From Bacteroidota bacterium (GTDB lineage: Bacteria; Bacteroidota; Bacteroidia; Chitinophagales; Saprospiraceae), in NCBI GenBank assembly GCA_029561355.1, contig JAKQJD010000558.1, positions 1 through 34,844 on the forward strand: DNA of 34,844 nucleotides, in the 5' to 3' direction. The translations under genes were made by a program, and so were the position numbers. The notes beneath the pieces are model-generated. The model was not told the origin of the DNA, did not search any database, and saw only the letters and a program-made list of their open reading frames with translations. Positions 24,271 to 34,844 of the stretch are shown one piece after another (the stretch's first letter is position 1; each line of letters begins with the position of its first letter).

Positions 24271-24314
24271 AACAAAAGGACGCCGGGCAGCATTTGTGAC
24301 TGACCACGGCGTCC
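24271..24314 (-). terminator. Rho-independent terminator of the second giant gene
   Basis: GGACGCCG (24278-24285) pairs with CGGCGTCC (24307-24314). On the (-) strand the stem is followed by TTTTGTTTCTT. It lies 12 bases after the stop at 24327. The remaining gap up to 24031 shows no gene and presumably holds the promoter of the first giant gene. Confidence 0.87.
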
Positions 24315-24326
24315 TCTATTGCATTA

Positions 24327-27300
24327 TTACTTGAAAACGGTTACGTCTCCTTTAAACAGGATTTTTTCACCGTCGATAAATCGCACAACTGCCGTGTAAA
24401 TGTACACACCCGGGTTCACCTCCTTGCCTTTAAAATTCCCCTTCCATCCTTTCGTAATGTCGTTGGGCATGAACGGACCTTCTTCGAACATCTGGTCGCC
24501 CCAGCGGTCGAATACCTGCAACAATTCCACTTCCGCTACGTCACGACCACCGAATACCGTTAATACGTCATTCTCAGCGCTACCGACCTTGATGATGTTC
24601 GGGATGAAAACGTGTCTTTCCTGATTGACCACCAGCAGCGTCCGGTCGCTGGTAGCACATCCGTTCGTGTCTATAATCCGCAGATCAATGTAATGGGACG
24701 CGAACGGTAAAAAGTCCTGGTAAAGCGTATTTGCCTTGGCTGTATCGTAAACCGGATTCCAGTAAAGGGTATCCAGAAATGCGAACGGAACATTGATAAG
24801 CGCCTCCAGATGAACGGAATCTCCAAGCACAACATTAATATTTGCGCCCAGATCGACCATCAGTTGCGACGGTTCATGTACCACCTGAGCATCGGAAGTC
24901 CATTCGCATCCGTTGGCATCCTGCAACGTAATGGTGTATTCACCCGGCAGCAGGGCCGTATACAACGTTTGGGACGTGAACGGTCCGCCATTCAGCGAGA
25001 ACAATACCGGCGGGTGCGAACTGGTAAACGAATCGACTGAAATACTGCCGTCTTTATCGCCCCAGCAACGCACGTCTTTTACGGAAATAATGTCCGCAAA
25101 GGGCAACTCATCGTCTATCGTTACAATGGCAGCATCGGAAGCGGTACAAGCGGCGCTATTCGTCACAAGCAGGGTATAAACCCCGGCATTGCTTGTTATC
25201 AGGTTTCTGGTATTTCCAACAAAAGCGGTGTCGAGCCTCCAGTCGTAGGCAATACCGGCGCCCGAACTGGTAGCCGGGCCACCCAGGTTAGCCGACAGGT
25301 TGAGGCAGTTGAGTTGTTTGTCAGGGCCTGCATCCGCTACCGGCAGCGGGTTGATGATCACCTGTACCACCGCTTCGTCGTCGGGGCAAGGCGGCAGCGA
25401 AGTGCGCGTATACCGGAATTCGTAGGTGCCCGGTGGCTGGCCGTTGGTCAGGAAAGTACCCGTTTGAATATTGAATCCACCTGCCAGTGAAGGCACGGTC
25501 GAAACTTCCGCCCAGGTTCCGCCCGGATCGGCGCCCGTCAGCAAATTGATCAACTGGATCGGCAAGGAAATACCCTGGCAGAATTCAACCGGTTCGTTCG
25601 GCGTGCCGGCCGACAGGCCCTGATTGAGGTTAACCGTTACCGATTGATTCAAATCCGTCGTACAGGTCGGGTTACTGCCGCTGGAAACACTGATCAACGT
25701 ATAAGTTGTTGTTGAAGAAGGAGATACGTCAATCGTAGTTCCCTGCTGACCACCGATGGTTACCGTGCTGTTGTTCGTTACGCCGTCGGAATAGGTTACC
25801 GTCAGGGGGTAGTTACCGGTTCCGGTAAATTGCAGCGGTGTGCTGCTGCCGTCGCAAATCGTAGCGTCGCCGAACAGGGTGGCATTCGGCAATGGCCGCC
25901 ATTGAACGGGTGTGCCGGATGCTACGGACAGACATGGATCGTTCTGGTCAATGTTTCCATTTACACCATTGCCGGCTATTGCCGAAATGTAATAGGTTAC
26001 TCCCGTTTGCAAACCTGCTCCGAAGGAGAAGGTCGGCTGATCGGAAGTAGCGTAGATGGTACCTACACTCGAACCTGATTGGTTGTGCAGGATAAACAAA
26101 ACGATATCGTCCGCATCGGTTGTCGCGTCGTTGTTCCAGGTAGCCGTTGCAGGTTGATCCGCGCAGAATGCTACCGGCGCCACATCCATGGTACCTGCAT
26201 CTGTCTGGCAATTGCAATTTTTAATACCCGTTACCGCTTCGCTTTCGCAACCGTTGGCATCCTCTACCGTGAACGAGTAAACGGAATTATTGGGCAATGC
26301 AACGGAAGTGAAATTATTCCCGCTGAAAGTACCCGCAATGCCGACTGCACTGTAGGGGGCAGTACCACCGGAAACACTGAATGTAACGGTGTATTGCGTA
26401 TTGGTGCCGTTGCAGGTTTCATCGATCGCGTTTACGGTGGGTGATTCGTTAAAGGTAATTTCTACCTGATCGGACACCACACAGATACCGTTGCTTTCTT
26501 CCCACTGGAAAATATAGGTACCAAAACTGTCTACGGTCACCGTGCTGTTTGCATCGCCGGTATCCGCAAATACGGCGGTTCCATTCGTGCTGATTTGTGT
26601 CCAAACACCGTTATACCCACTGACAACGGCCTGTAAATCAAAACTTTGCCCACAAACTGCCGCATCCTGGCCGGCATCCGGCGTCGGGTTTTGCAGGAAA
26701 ACAACCGGCTGACCGGGCGCTACGGAGAAGCAGGGATCCTGCGGATTGGGGAACCCGTTGAGCGGATTACCCGCTACCCTGGAAATGTAATACGTGACGC
26801 CGAAAGACATCCCGGGTTCGAGACCGAACGTACCGGTGGTATTCTGTGCGTAAATGGTGCCCAGGGCCTGACCGGTGCCATTGTGCAGCACGTATGAGAT
26901 AATGTCGTTGCCGTCGAGTGTATCGTCGGCGTTGGCTACTGCCTGAACTGTCGTTCCTTCACAGGCGGTCAGTGTGGCAGCCGACATGGTACCTGCGTCC
27001 GTTGCACAATTGCAATTGAACGACCCGGATATGTCGGGCATGTTGCAACTGTTGGCATCCGTAATCGCATACAAATAGGTAAGTCCGTTCGGAATAGGCG
27101 CCGAAACATACACCGAATCCGCAATAGCGCTGCCATTTACCAGATACGGCGGAGTGCCTCCCTGTATGGTCAGCGTAACGGTGTAGTTTTCATTCGCCGC
27201 ATCGCACTGGCGCAGGATATCGGCCAGACTCGGGTTTTCGTTGAACGTAAGAACGACGTCGTCCGTGCTCGTGCAACCGTTTTGCGTCAGCGTCCAGGTA

Positions 27301-30300
27301 AGTGTATACTGGCCTGGTGCAGAAGCAGTTACGTCGGATGCCTGATTCTGCGGATCGGCGATATTCAGCGTTCCGTTCACAGCGGAAGTTACCGTCCATT
27401 GTCCGGTTCCCGTTCCACTTCCTGCAAGGGTGATCACGGAACCGCAAACGGAATCGTCGGCGCCGGCATTCGCCACCGGGTTCTGGTAAAACACGACTGG
27501 TTGGCCCTGTGCTACTGACAAGCAGAAATCAGCAGGGTTCGGGAAGCCGTTCAGATCATTTCCAACAACAAACGAAACATAATACGTAACGCCGTAGATC
27601 ATGCCCGGCTGGAAACTGAATATACCTGTATGATTTTGTGCGATGACCGTTCCGAGCGAGGAGCCCGAATTGGTATGCAGTACGTATGCGGTAACGTCGT
27701 TTCCGTCCAGTGTCTGGCCACCCAGGTGATTGGCAGCAACGCTGTCACCCTGACAGGCACTCAATTGCGTAAGGCTCATCTGGCCTGCCGCACTGGTACA
27801 ACTGCAATTGAACGAACCGCTTAGTACCGGGGCAGCGCAGCCGTTGGCATCCGTAATGGTGAAGGAGTAAGTCTGACCGCTGACGATCGGCGCCGAAACG
27901 AAGGTGTTACCCGTAATAGCGGTACCGTTTACCGAATAAGGCGCTTCTCCTCCGCTGATCGGAATGGTGATGGTGTAATTTTCATTCGCCGGGTCACAAG
28001 TAGGTGTGACGGTTCCCGCTACAGGAGAACTGTTAAACGAAATAACAACATCATCCGAATCGGTACAGCCACTGTTGTCCAGGGTCCAGGTCAGCGTGTA
28101 AGTACCGTTTGTAGAAGCAGTGATGCTGGTTGTGTTGTTGTGCAGATCGTTGAAAGTAATCGTACCGCCTGAAGGAGCATTTGCAACCGACCAGGTGCCG
28201 CTACCGGCATTTCCGGCCAGTGCTATGGTCAGTCCACAGATTTCATCATCCGCACCCGCATTGGAAACCGGGTTCTGGTGGAAAATGACCGGTTGTCCCT
28301 GTGCTACGGACAGACATTGATCCGTCGGGTCCGGCACACCTGCCAGATCATTGCCTACTACGAATGAAATGTAATAGGTTGTTTCATAGGACATGGACGG
28401 CAGGAAACTAAAGGTTCCCGTATTATTCTGAGCAATGATATTGCCCAGCGAGGTGCCGGAATTGGTATGCAGCACGTAGGAGGATACGTCGTTCAAATCG
28501 AGGGTATCGCCACCCAGATGCTGGGCAGTTACCGATTGTCCTTCACAGGCCGAAAGCACCTGCAGGTTCATGGTACCCGCTTCGCTGGTACAGTTGCAGT
28601 TGAAACTTCCGGTGGTTGCAGGTGAGAAACACCCGTTGGCATCCGTAACGACAAAGGAGTACGTTTGTCCGCTGACAATAAAATTCGAAGTGAATGTATT
28701 GCCGGTCACGGTGCCACCCGGAACGGAATACGGTGGAGTGCCGCCAGAAATCTGGAACGACACCGTATAATTCTGATTGGTACCTTCACAAAGTGTAGTC
28801 ACCTGCCCGATGATCGGGTTGGAATTAAAATTAATGGTGACGGTAGCATCGTCCGTACAGTTACCATTCGATTCCGTCCACCGGAACACGTACTGGCCGG
28901 ATTGGGTTACGGTTACGCTGGACGTAGGACTGGAGGCATTACCGAAAGTAGCCGTACCTGTGCCCGAAACGGTGGTCCACAGGCCGGTGCTGCCGGTAAC
29001 GCTATTGACGGCCTGCAGGTTGATACTCAAGGCGCAGGTGGAATTGGTACTTCCGGCATTGGCATTAGGAACTGCTTTCACGACAACCGGAAAGCAGCCT
29101 TGCGGACCAGGCCCGCAGGTACTCAGCGCCTGTGCGCAAACGGTTCCTCCTGTACCACTACCCCAGTTCACCACCAGGCTGGTAGTGTTCTGGCCCGAAA
29201 CGATCGTTCCGCCAGTAACAGTCCACGCATAACCTGTGCTGTTGGGAATCGCGGTGATGGAATAGTTGCCGTTGGTACCCGAACAAAGCGTTGCGTCACC
29301 CGTCACCACCGGCGTGGCTGGCGGTGCATTCAGGGTTACGTTGAAACAGTTAATAGCGCTGGAATCGCAGGCGTTCTGCGCATTGGCACAAATACTGCCC
29401 GAGTTCACGTTCGCATCCCAGGTTACCTGAACGGAAGTGGTGCCGTTTCCACTTGTGATGGTACCATTGGTAACAAACCAGTGGTAAGAGGTCGCACCGG
29501 CTACAGGTGTAACGGTATAAGTACCGGTGCCCGTAGCGCAGGCCGTGGCATTACCAATTACATTCGGCAAGGCAGGTGCGCCGGTAATCTGAACAGGCAG
29601 GCACACGTCCGGACTGGTTCCGCAAGGGCCCGTGACTTTTACACACACGGTTCCGGTAGCTCCGGTTCCCCAGTGCACGGTAATACTGTTTGTTCCCTGA
29701 CCTGTAGAAACGGTACCTCCCGTCACAGTCCAGGTGTAGTTGGTTACATTGGGGTTTGCGGGTATTGTATAAGTGACATTCGAGTTGCCACAAACCGTAG
29801 CATTTCCCTGTGGTTGTGTTGCGACAACGGTCGGGTTGACGGTAACCGGAATACAAAGTTGTGTGCTCGAACTACAGCTGTTGCTGGCCGTTACACAGAC
29901 ATTGCCGCCCGTGCTGTTATTCCAGGTCACGGCTACCGTATTGGTACCGGCGCCTGAATTCACTACTACTCCCGGCGGGAAGGTCCAGGTATAGGTTGTC
30001 GCTCCGCTTACCGGCGGTGTGCTGTAGGTGCCTGTCGCCCCCTGACATATACTTGCCGGGCCGTTTATAACCGTGGGGTTATTCAGCATAGTCACAACCT
30101 CCGTTACGTTCACGGTCGCCGAATCACAACAAGCGGCCCCGCTGGGATTCGTTCGGCACACCCTTAACATATAGGTACCTGGCTCGTCTATGGTTGCGGT
30201 GGTTCCGGAAGTTCCACCGGTAATATGCCCCCCGTTACTCGCCGTCCATAGATAAGTACCAGGGCTGGAGCCGGTACCGATCAAGGTAAGAGATGGCTGA

Positions 30301-31628
30301 TTACAGTTGAGTTGCCCCGGCGGCTGTATGACTACATTGGTCACCAGTTGCACAACGGTAAGGCGTACGGTCGTATCACACTGATCCGGCTGTGAGGTCG
30401 GAAGTGTACGTGTATAAACGCCCGCAGCGCAGGCATTCGGGAATCCCGGCTCGATGGAACAGTTTCCTTCGCAGATGGTATCGCGAATGTTTTTAACAAC
30501 CGGCTGAATAACATTCAGAATAAGCGTTGCCTTGTAAGGACAACCGTTTTGGGTAAGGTTTTTTACATAAGTACCAGTTGCACAATATGTTGTGCCATAA
30601 AAGGTAGTACATTGAGGTGCACAGAGATCTTTCGATACGACGATGTCGTTCACACCCGGATTGATGGTAACATTCACGCAGTTGCTGGTTACCTTTCCGC
30701 AAAAAGGCGGCGAACTCGAGTTTAACTGCGCCAGCAATTGCGCGGTCGTCATGGAACCGGGAGGCGGGAAAAAGGCATCGTCTCCTGTCAGGTAAGACAG
30801 GCCGCAAACGGTATAAGAACCGGGAGGGAAACCGCTAAGATCTGCATCCGGGTCATAGCCAATGATGGTTCCGCCCGGATTCTGGCTGACCACATAAGTG
30901 TAATCGTAATCAGCGGCAGGCGGCGCTACGTTCGGAGCCGTATACGATGGAGGCACATTAAGGTTAAGGGTGGCGGCACCTTCACATGCCGTTACATCCG
31001 GCTGGGTCAGGGCGCCGGCATTTGCCGCACAGGTAAAGCAGTCGATACAGGAAGGATCACAGAAAATGATCTCGTAATCGAAGAACGTACCTACGTCGAT
31101 GGCCTGCTGGTCGAATACCGTCATGGTCCAGGTTCCGTTCACGGGTCCCGTGAAGTTTTCCAGGCATCCGACATTCGGATAATAGTCGCCGGAATAGTTT
31201 CCGTTCAGCCCCCATGCCTGGTTGTTGTTCCATATGTTGGCAAAACCGGCATCTGGTGCAGCAGGGGTACCGCAAGGCACGAACGTAATATCCCAGTCGG
31301 TAAAATCGGTACCGCCGAAAAAGCCGACCGGGCCTATAAGTGTAATTGTTTGTCCGCCCGGCGAAGTCAGCTGTATTCGAAGGTCGCCTATATACTCGTG
31401 TTCCAGATGTAACCGGACACCGCATACAGCCTGCCCGTTTTGTCCCAGCGTAGGGTTACAGGCATTTTGAACGTTCAAAAAAAAACTCCCGGTAAATCCA
31501 TCCGGCATAAATTGCGGGCAGTTGGTACAACTACATGGCGTTTGTGCGAGAAGTGCGCTGGAAGAGGTGAAAAAGATAAAAACAAGGAGTTTCCAGCTTC
31601 GGAATAAACTCTTTTGGGTGAAAGTCAT
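24327..31628 (-). CDS. Giant modular T9SS surface protein with 264-residue super-repeats (2,433 residues)
   Basis: Numbered from the ATG at 31628, which opens the signal peptide (KLLVFIFFTSSSALLAQ). Residues about 45-190 resemble a proprotein-convertase P domain (LHLEHEYIGDLRIQLTSPGG, NGTWTMTVFD). Cysteine-rich linkers follow, then four PKD-like modules at about 513-850 (ATYTWTF/NYTWTVTGG, VTWN..TGG.VCV). From about 942 to 1914 come three complete 264-residue periods and part of a fourth, each combining an SprB-like domain, an unnamed ~105-residue domain and an Ig-like domain. After further Ig-like modules and an SprB-like segment (VRCWGDKDGSISV), the protein ends in a CHU_C domain (FIPNIIKVGSA, FDRWGDQMFE, GDVTVFK). 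Export by T9SS to the surface is expected. No catalytic motif is visible, and an adhesive or structural role is inferred. Confidence 0.92.
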   Translation of the reverse strand: MTFTQKSLFRSWKLLVFIFFTSSSALLAQTPCSCTNCPQFMPDGFTGSFFLNVQNACNPTLGQNGQAVCGVRLHLEHEYIGDLRIQLTSPGGQTITLIGPVGFFGGTDFTDWDITFVPCGTPAAPDAGFANIWNNNQAWGLNGNYSGDYYPNVGCLENFTGPVNGTWTMTVFDQQAIDVGTFFDYEIIFCDPSCIDCFTCAANAGALTQPDVTACEGAATLNLNVPPSYTAPNVAPPAADYDYTYVVSQNPGGTIIGYDPDADLSGFPPGSYTVCGLSYLTGDDAFFPPPGSMTTAQLLAQLNSSSPPFCGKVTSNCVNVTINPGVNDIVVSKDLCAPQCTTFYGTTYCATGTYVKNLTQNGCPYKATLILNVIQPVVKNIRDTICEGNCSIEPGFPNACAAGVYTRTLPTSQPDQCDTTVRLTVVQLVTNVVIQPPGQLNCNQPSLTLIGTGSSPGTYLWTASNGGHITGGTSGTTATIDEPGTYMLRVCRTNPSGAACCDSATVNVTEVVTMLNNPTVINGPASICQGATGTYSTPPVSGATTYTWTFPPGVVVNSGAGTNTVAVTWNNSTGGNVCVTASNSCSSSTQLCIPVTVNPTVVATQPQGNATVCGNSNVTYTIPANPNVTNYTWTVTGGTVSTGQGTNSITVHWGTGATGTVCVKVTGPCGTSPDVCLPVQITGAPALPNVIGNATACATGTGTYTVTPVAGATSYHWFVTNGTITSGNGTTSVQVTWDANVNSGSICANAQNACDSSAINCFNVTLNAPPATPVVTGDATLCSGTNGNYSITAIPNSTGYAWTVTGGTIVSGQNTTSLVVNWGSGTGGTVCAQALSTCGPGPQGCFPVVVKAVPNANAGSTNSTCALSINLQAVNSVTGSTGLWTTVSGTGTATFGNASSPTSSVTVTQSGQYVFRWTESNGNCTDDATVTINFNSNPIIGQVTTLCEGTNQNYTVSFQISGGTPPYSVPGGTVTGNTFTSNFIVSGQTYSFVVTDANGCFSPATTGSFNCNCTSEAGTMNLQVLSACEGQSVTAQHLGGDTLDLNDVSSYVLHTNSGTSLGNIIAQNNTGTFSFLPSMSYETTYYISFVVGNDLAGVPDPTDQCLSVAQGQPVIFHQNPVSNAGADDEICGLTIALAGNAGSGTWSVANAPSGGTITFNDLHNNTTSITASTNGTYTLTWTLDNSGCTDSDDVVISFNSSPVAGTVTPTCDPANENYTITIPISGGEAPYSVNGTAITGNTFVSAPIVSGQTYSFTITDANGCAAPVLSGSFNCSCTSAAGQMSLTQLSACQGDSVAANHLGGQTLDGNDVTAYVLHTNSGSSLGTVIAQNHTGIFSFQPGMIYGVTYYVSFVVGNDLNGFPNPADFCLSVAQGQPVVFYQNPVANAGADDSVCGSVITLAGSGTGTGQWTVTSAVNGTLNIADPQNQASDVTASAPGQYTLTWTLTQNGCTSTDDVVLTFNENPSLADILRQCDAANENYTVTLTIQGGTPPYLVNGSAIADSVYVSAPIPNGLTYLYAITDANSCNMPDISGSFNCNCATDAGTMSAATLTACEGTTVQAVANADDTLDGNDIISYVLHNGTGQALGTIYAQNTTGTFGLEPGMSFGVTYYISRVAGNPLNGFPNPQDPCFSVAPGQPVVFLQNPTPDAGQDAAVCGQSFDLQAVVSGYNGVWTQISTNGTAVFADTGDANSTVTVDSFGTYIFQWEESNGICVVSDQVEITFNESPTVNAIDETCNGTNTQYTVTFSVSGGTAPYSAVGIAGTFSGNNFTSVALPNNSVYSFTVEDANGCESEAVTGIKNCNCQTDAGTMDVAPVAFCADQPATATWNNDATTDADDIVLFILHNQSGSSVGTIYATSDQPTFSFGAGLQTGVTYYISAIAGNGVNGNIDQNDPCLSVASGTPVQWRPLPNATLFGDATICDGSSTPLQFTGTGNYPLTVTYSDGVTNNSTVTIGGQQGTTIDVSPSSTTTYTLISVSSGSNPTCTTDLNQSVTVNLNQGLSAGTPNEPVEFCQGISLPIQLINLLTGADPGGTWAEVSTVPSLAGGFNIQTGTFLTNGQPPGTYEFRYTRTSLPPCPDDEAVVQVIINPLPVADAGPDKQLNCLNLSANLGGPATSSGAGIAYDWRLDTAFVGNTRNLITSNAGVYTLLVTNSAACTASDAAIVTIDDELPFADIISVKDVRCWGDKDGSISVDSFTSSHPPVLFSLNGGPFTSQTLYTALLPGEYTITLQDANGCEWTSDAQVVHEPSQLMVDLGANINVVLGDSVHLEALINVPFAFLDTLYWNPVYDTAKANTLYQDFLPFASHYIDLRIIDTNGCATSDRTLLVVNQERHVFIPNIIKVGSAENDVLTVFGGRDVAEVELLQVFDRWGDQMFEEGPFMPNDITKGWKGNFKGKEVNPGVYIYTAVVRFIDGEKILFKGDVTVFK
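25887..28805 (-). repeat. Exact-length 792-bp super-repeats within the second giant gene
   Basis: Periods run 28805-28014, 28013-27222 and 27221-26430, with a partial fourth to about 25887. Four equivalent cysteines, in CEGTNQNY, CDPANENY, CDAANENY and CNGTNTQY, are each exactly 264 residues apart. The copies are diverged in sequence, yet have no net insertion or deletion. A lone copy of the last domain of the period precedes the array at 29075-28806. Confidence 0.88.
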
Positions 31629-31676
31629 GTACTTCCAAGTAATAAGCATCGGCAATTAATTTGGCTGATCCGCATT

Positions 31677-31708
31677 CGAACATTGCGAATATTTGTCAGC
31701 AACGCAAA
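31677..31708 (-). promoter_or_regulatory. Weak candidate promoter of the second giant gene
   Basis: On the (-) strand TTTG (complement of 31705-31708) is followed after 20 nt by AATGTTCG (complement of 31677-31684), a partial match to TAnnTTTG. It would give a leader of about 42 nt before the ATG at 31628. The spacing is good, the -7 match only moderate. Confidence 0.33.
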
Positions 31709-31788
31709 AAAATAGTGTTAGCCCAAAAGTTATTTGGAGAATAAGTTTTTGTTAAGCCTCCGCAAAGTAAAAAAACAGATCAGAATAT

Positions 31789-31820
31789 TTTGACAAAAAT
31801 GTACGCTCCATCTAATTTTA
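31789..31820 (+). promoter_or_regulatory. Candidate promoter of the subtilase gene
   Basis: TTTG (31789-31792) is followed after 20 nt by TAATTTTA (31813-31820), matching the Bacteroidota -33/-7 consensus TTTG and TAnnTTTG at all but one defined base. Transcription would begin near 31827, about 45 nt before the ATG at 31874. This also argues against the longer reading frame that opens at 31790. Confidence 0.5.
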
Positions 31821-31873
31821 ACACCGCTCCCTCATTCAAACGGTATTTTTGCCGCTGTGAAACGATTTTAAGA

Positions 31874-34742
<2,869 letters not shown>

Positions 34743-34746
<4 letters not shown>

Positions 34747-34844
34747 AGCAATACTCTTTTTTTCGTTTTCGGGAACAATTCGGCCAGTTCTTCCGGTAAT
34801 GAAGTGCGGTCGGAATAGCGGGCGGTGAGGGCGAGTATAATTTT
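34743..34844 (-). CDS. C-terminal fragment of an unidentified protein
   Basis: The (-) strand is open from the window edge to a TGA at 34743-34745. It encodes the last 33 residues, beginning KIILALTARYSDRTSLPEEL and ending KTKKRVLL. Charge pattern and codon use look protein-like, and the stop coincides with the edge of the palindrome, as at the other convergent pairs. The family cannot be told from this fragment. Confidence 0.5.

Noticed and set aside
28665..29957. A 430-codon open frame on the + strand opposite the second giant gene
   Set aside because: It is antisense to the PKD-like and 264-residue repeat region. Its product is rich in Arg, Gly and Thr with no domain, and such frames recur over both giant genes because their repeats use few stop-complementary codons.

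Overview
The window looks like a chromosomal segment of a free-living Bacteroidota, most likely a member of the Saprospiraceae or a close relative. The evidence is a 744-residue and two ~2,400-residue secreted proteins that end in the CHU_C (gliding-motility-associated, type B) sorting domain, a subtilase with a type A type IX secretion (T9SS) tail, lipoproteins, DUF4382 and DUF983 proteins, absent Shine-Dalgarno sites, and a few sites resembling the Bacteroidota promoter TTTG-N20-TAnnTTTG. Base composition is close to balanced. The genus is not decidable by eye. No rRNA, tRNA, CRISPR array, transposase or phage gene was seen.

Layout: (1) 1-5,065 (+): a tryptophanase (tnaA) flanked by copies of a dispersed repeat, a secreted double-NIPSNAP protein and a T9SS-secreted beta-propeller/Ig-like protein. 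(2) 5,066-8,800: an isolated AraC-type DNA-binding domain (+), converging on a two-gene (-) operon of a secreted M1 metallopeptidase and a six-helix membrane protein. (3) 8,890-14,240: small envelope and housekeeping genes, namely two outer-membrane barrel-like proteins in divergent orientation, an HD-domain phosphohydrolase, two small proteins that look like distant paralogues, a DUF4382 lipoprotein and a DUF983 zinc-ribbon membrane protein. (4) 14,357-16,864 (+): an Omp85-type barrel without POTRA domains, a secreted protein of unknown role and a small membrane protein. (5) 16,943-31,628 (-): two giant modular secreted proteins in tandem, together 14.4 kb. (6) 31,874-34,621 (+): a subtilisin-like protease read divergently from the giant genes. 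(7) The right edge holds the 3' end of an unidentified (-) gene.

The dominant theme is the cell surface. Four proteins carry T9SS signals (three type B, one type A), one more has a weak type A-like tail, and several others are outer-membrane barrels or lipoproteins. The giant proteins are strings of Ig/PKD-like modules with paired cysteines, typical of Bacteroidota adhesins. Their neighbour protease could act on the same surface, but this is only inferred from proximity.

The most unusual signal is not a gene. Many intergenic gaps hold an inverted repeat whose arms are built from 7-10 bp words repeated in near tandem. The word differs from gap to gap, and arms reach 40-43 bp with zero or one mismatch. 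Some overlap stop codons and could terminate transcription; one lies between divergent genes and cannot. Ordinary GC-rich hairpin terminators are also present, so these palindromes look like a separate class.
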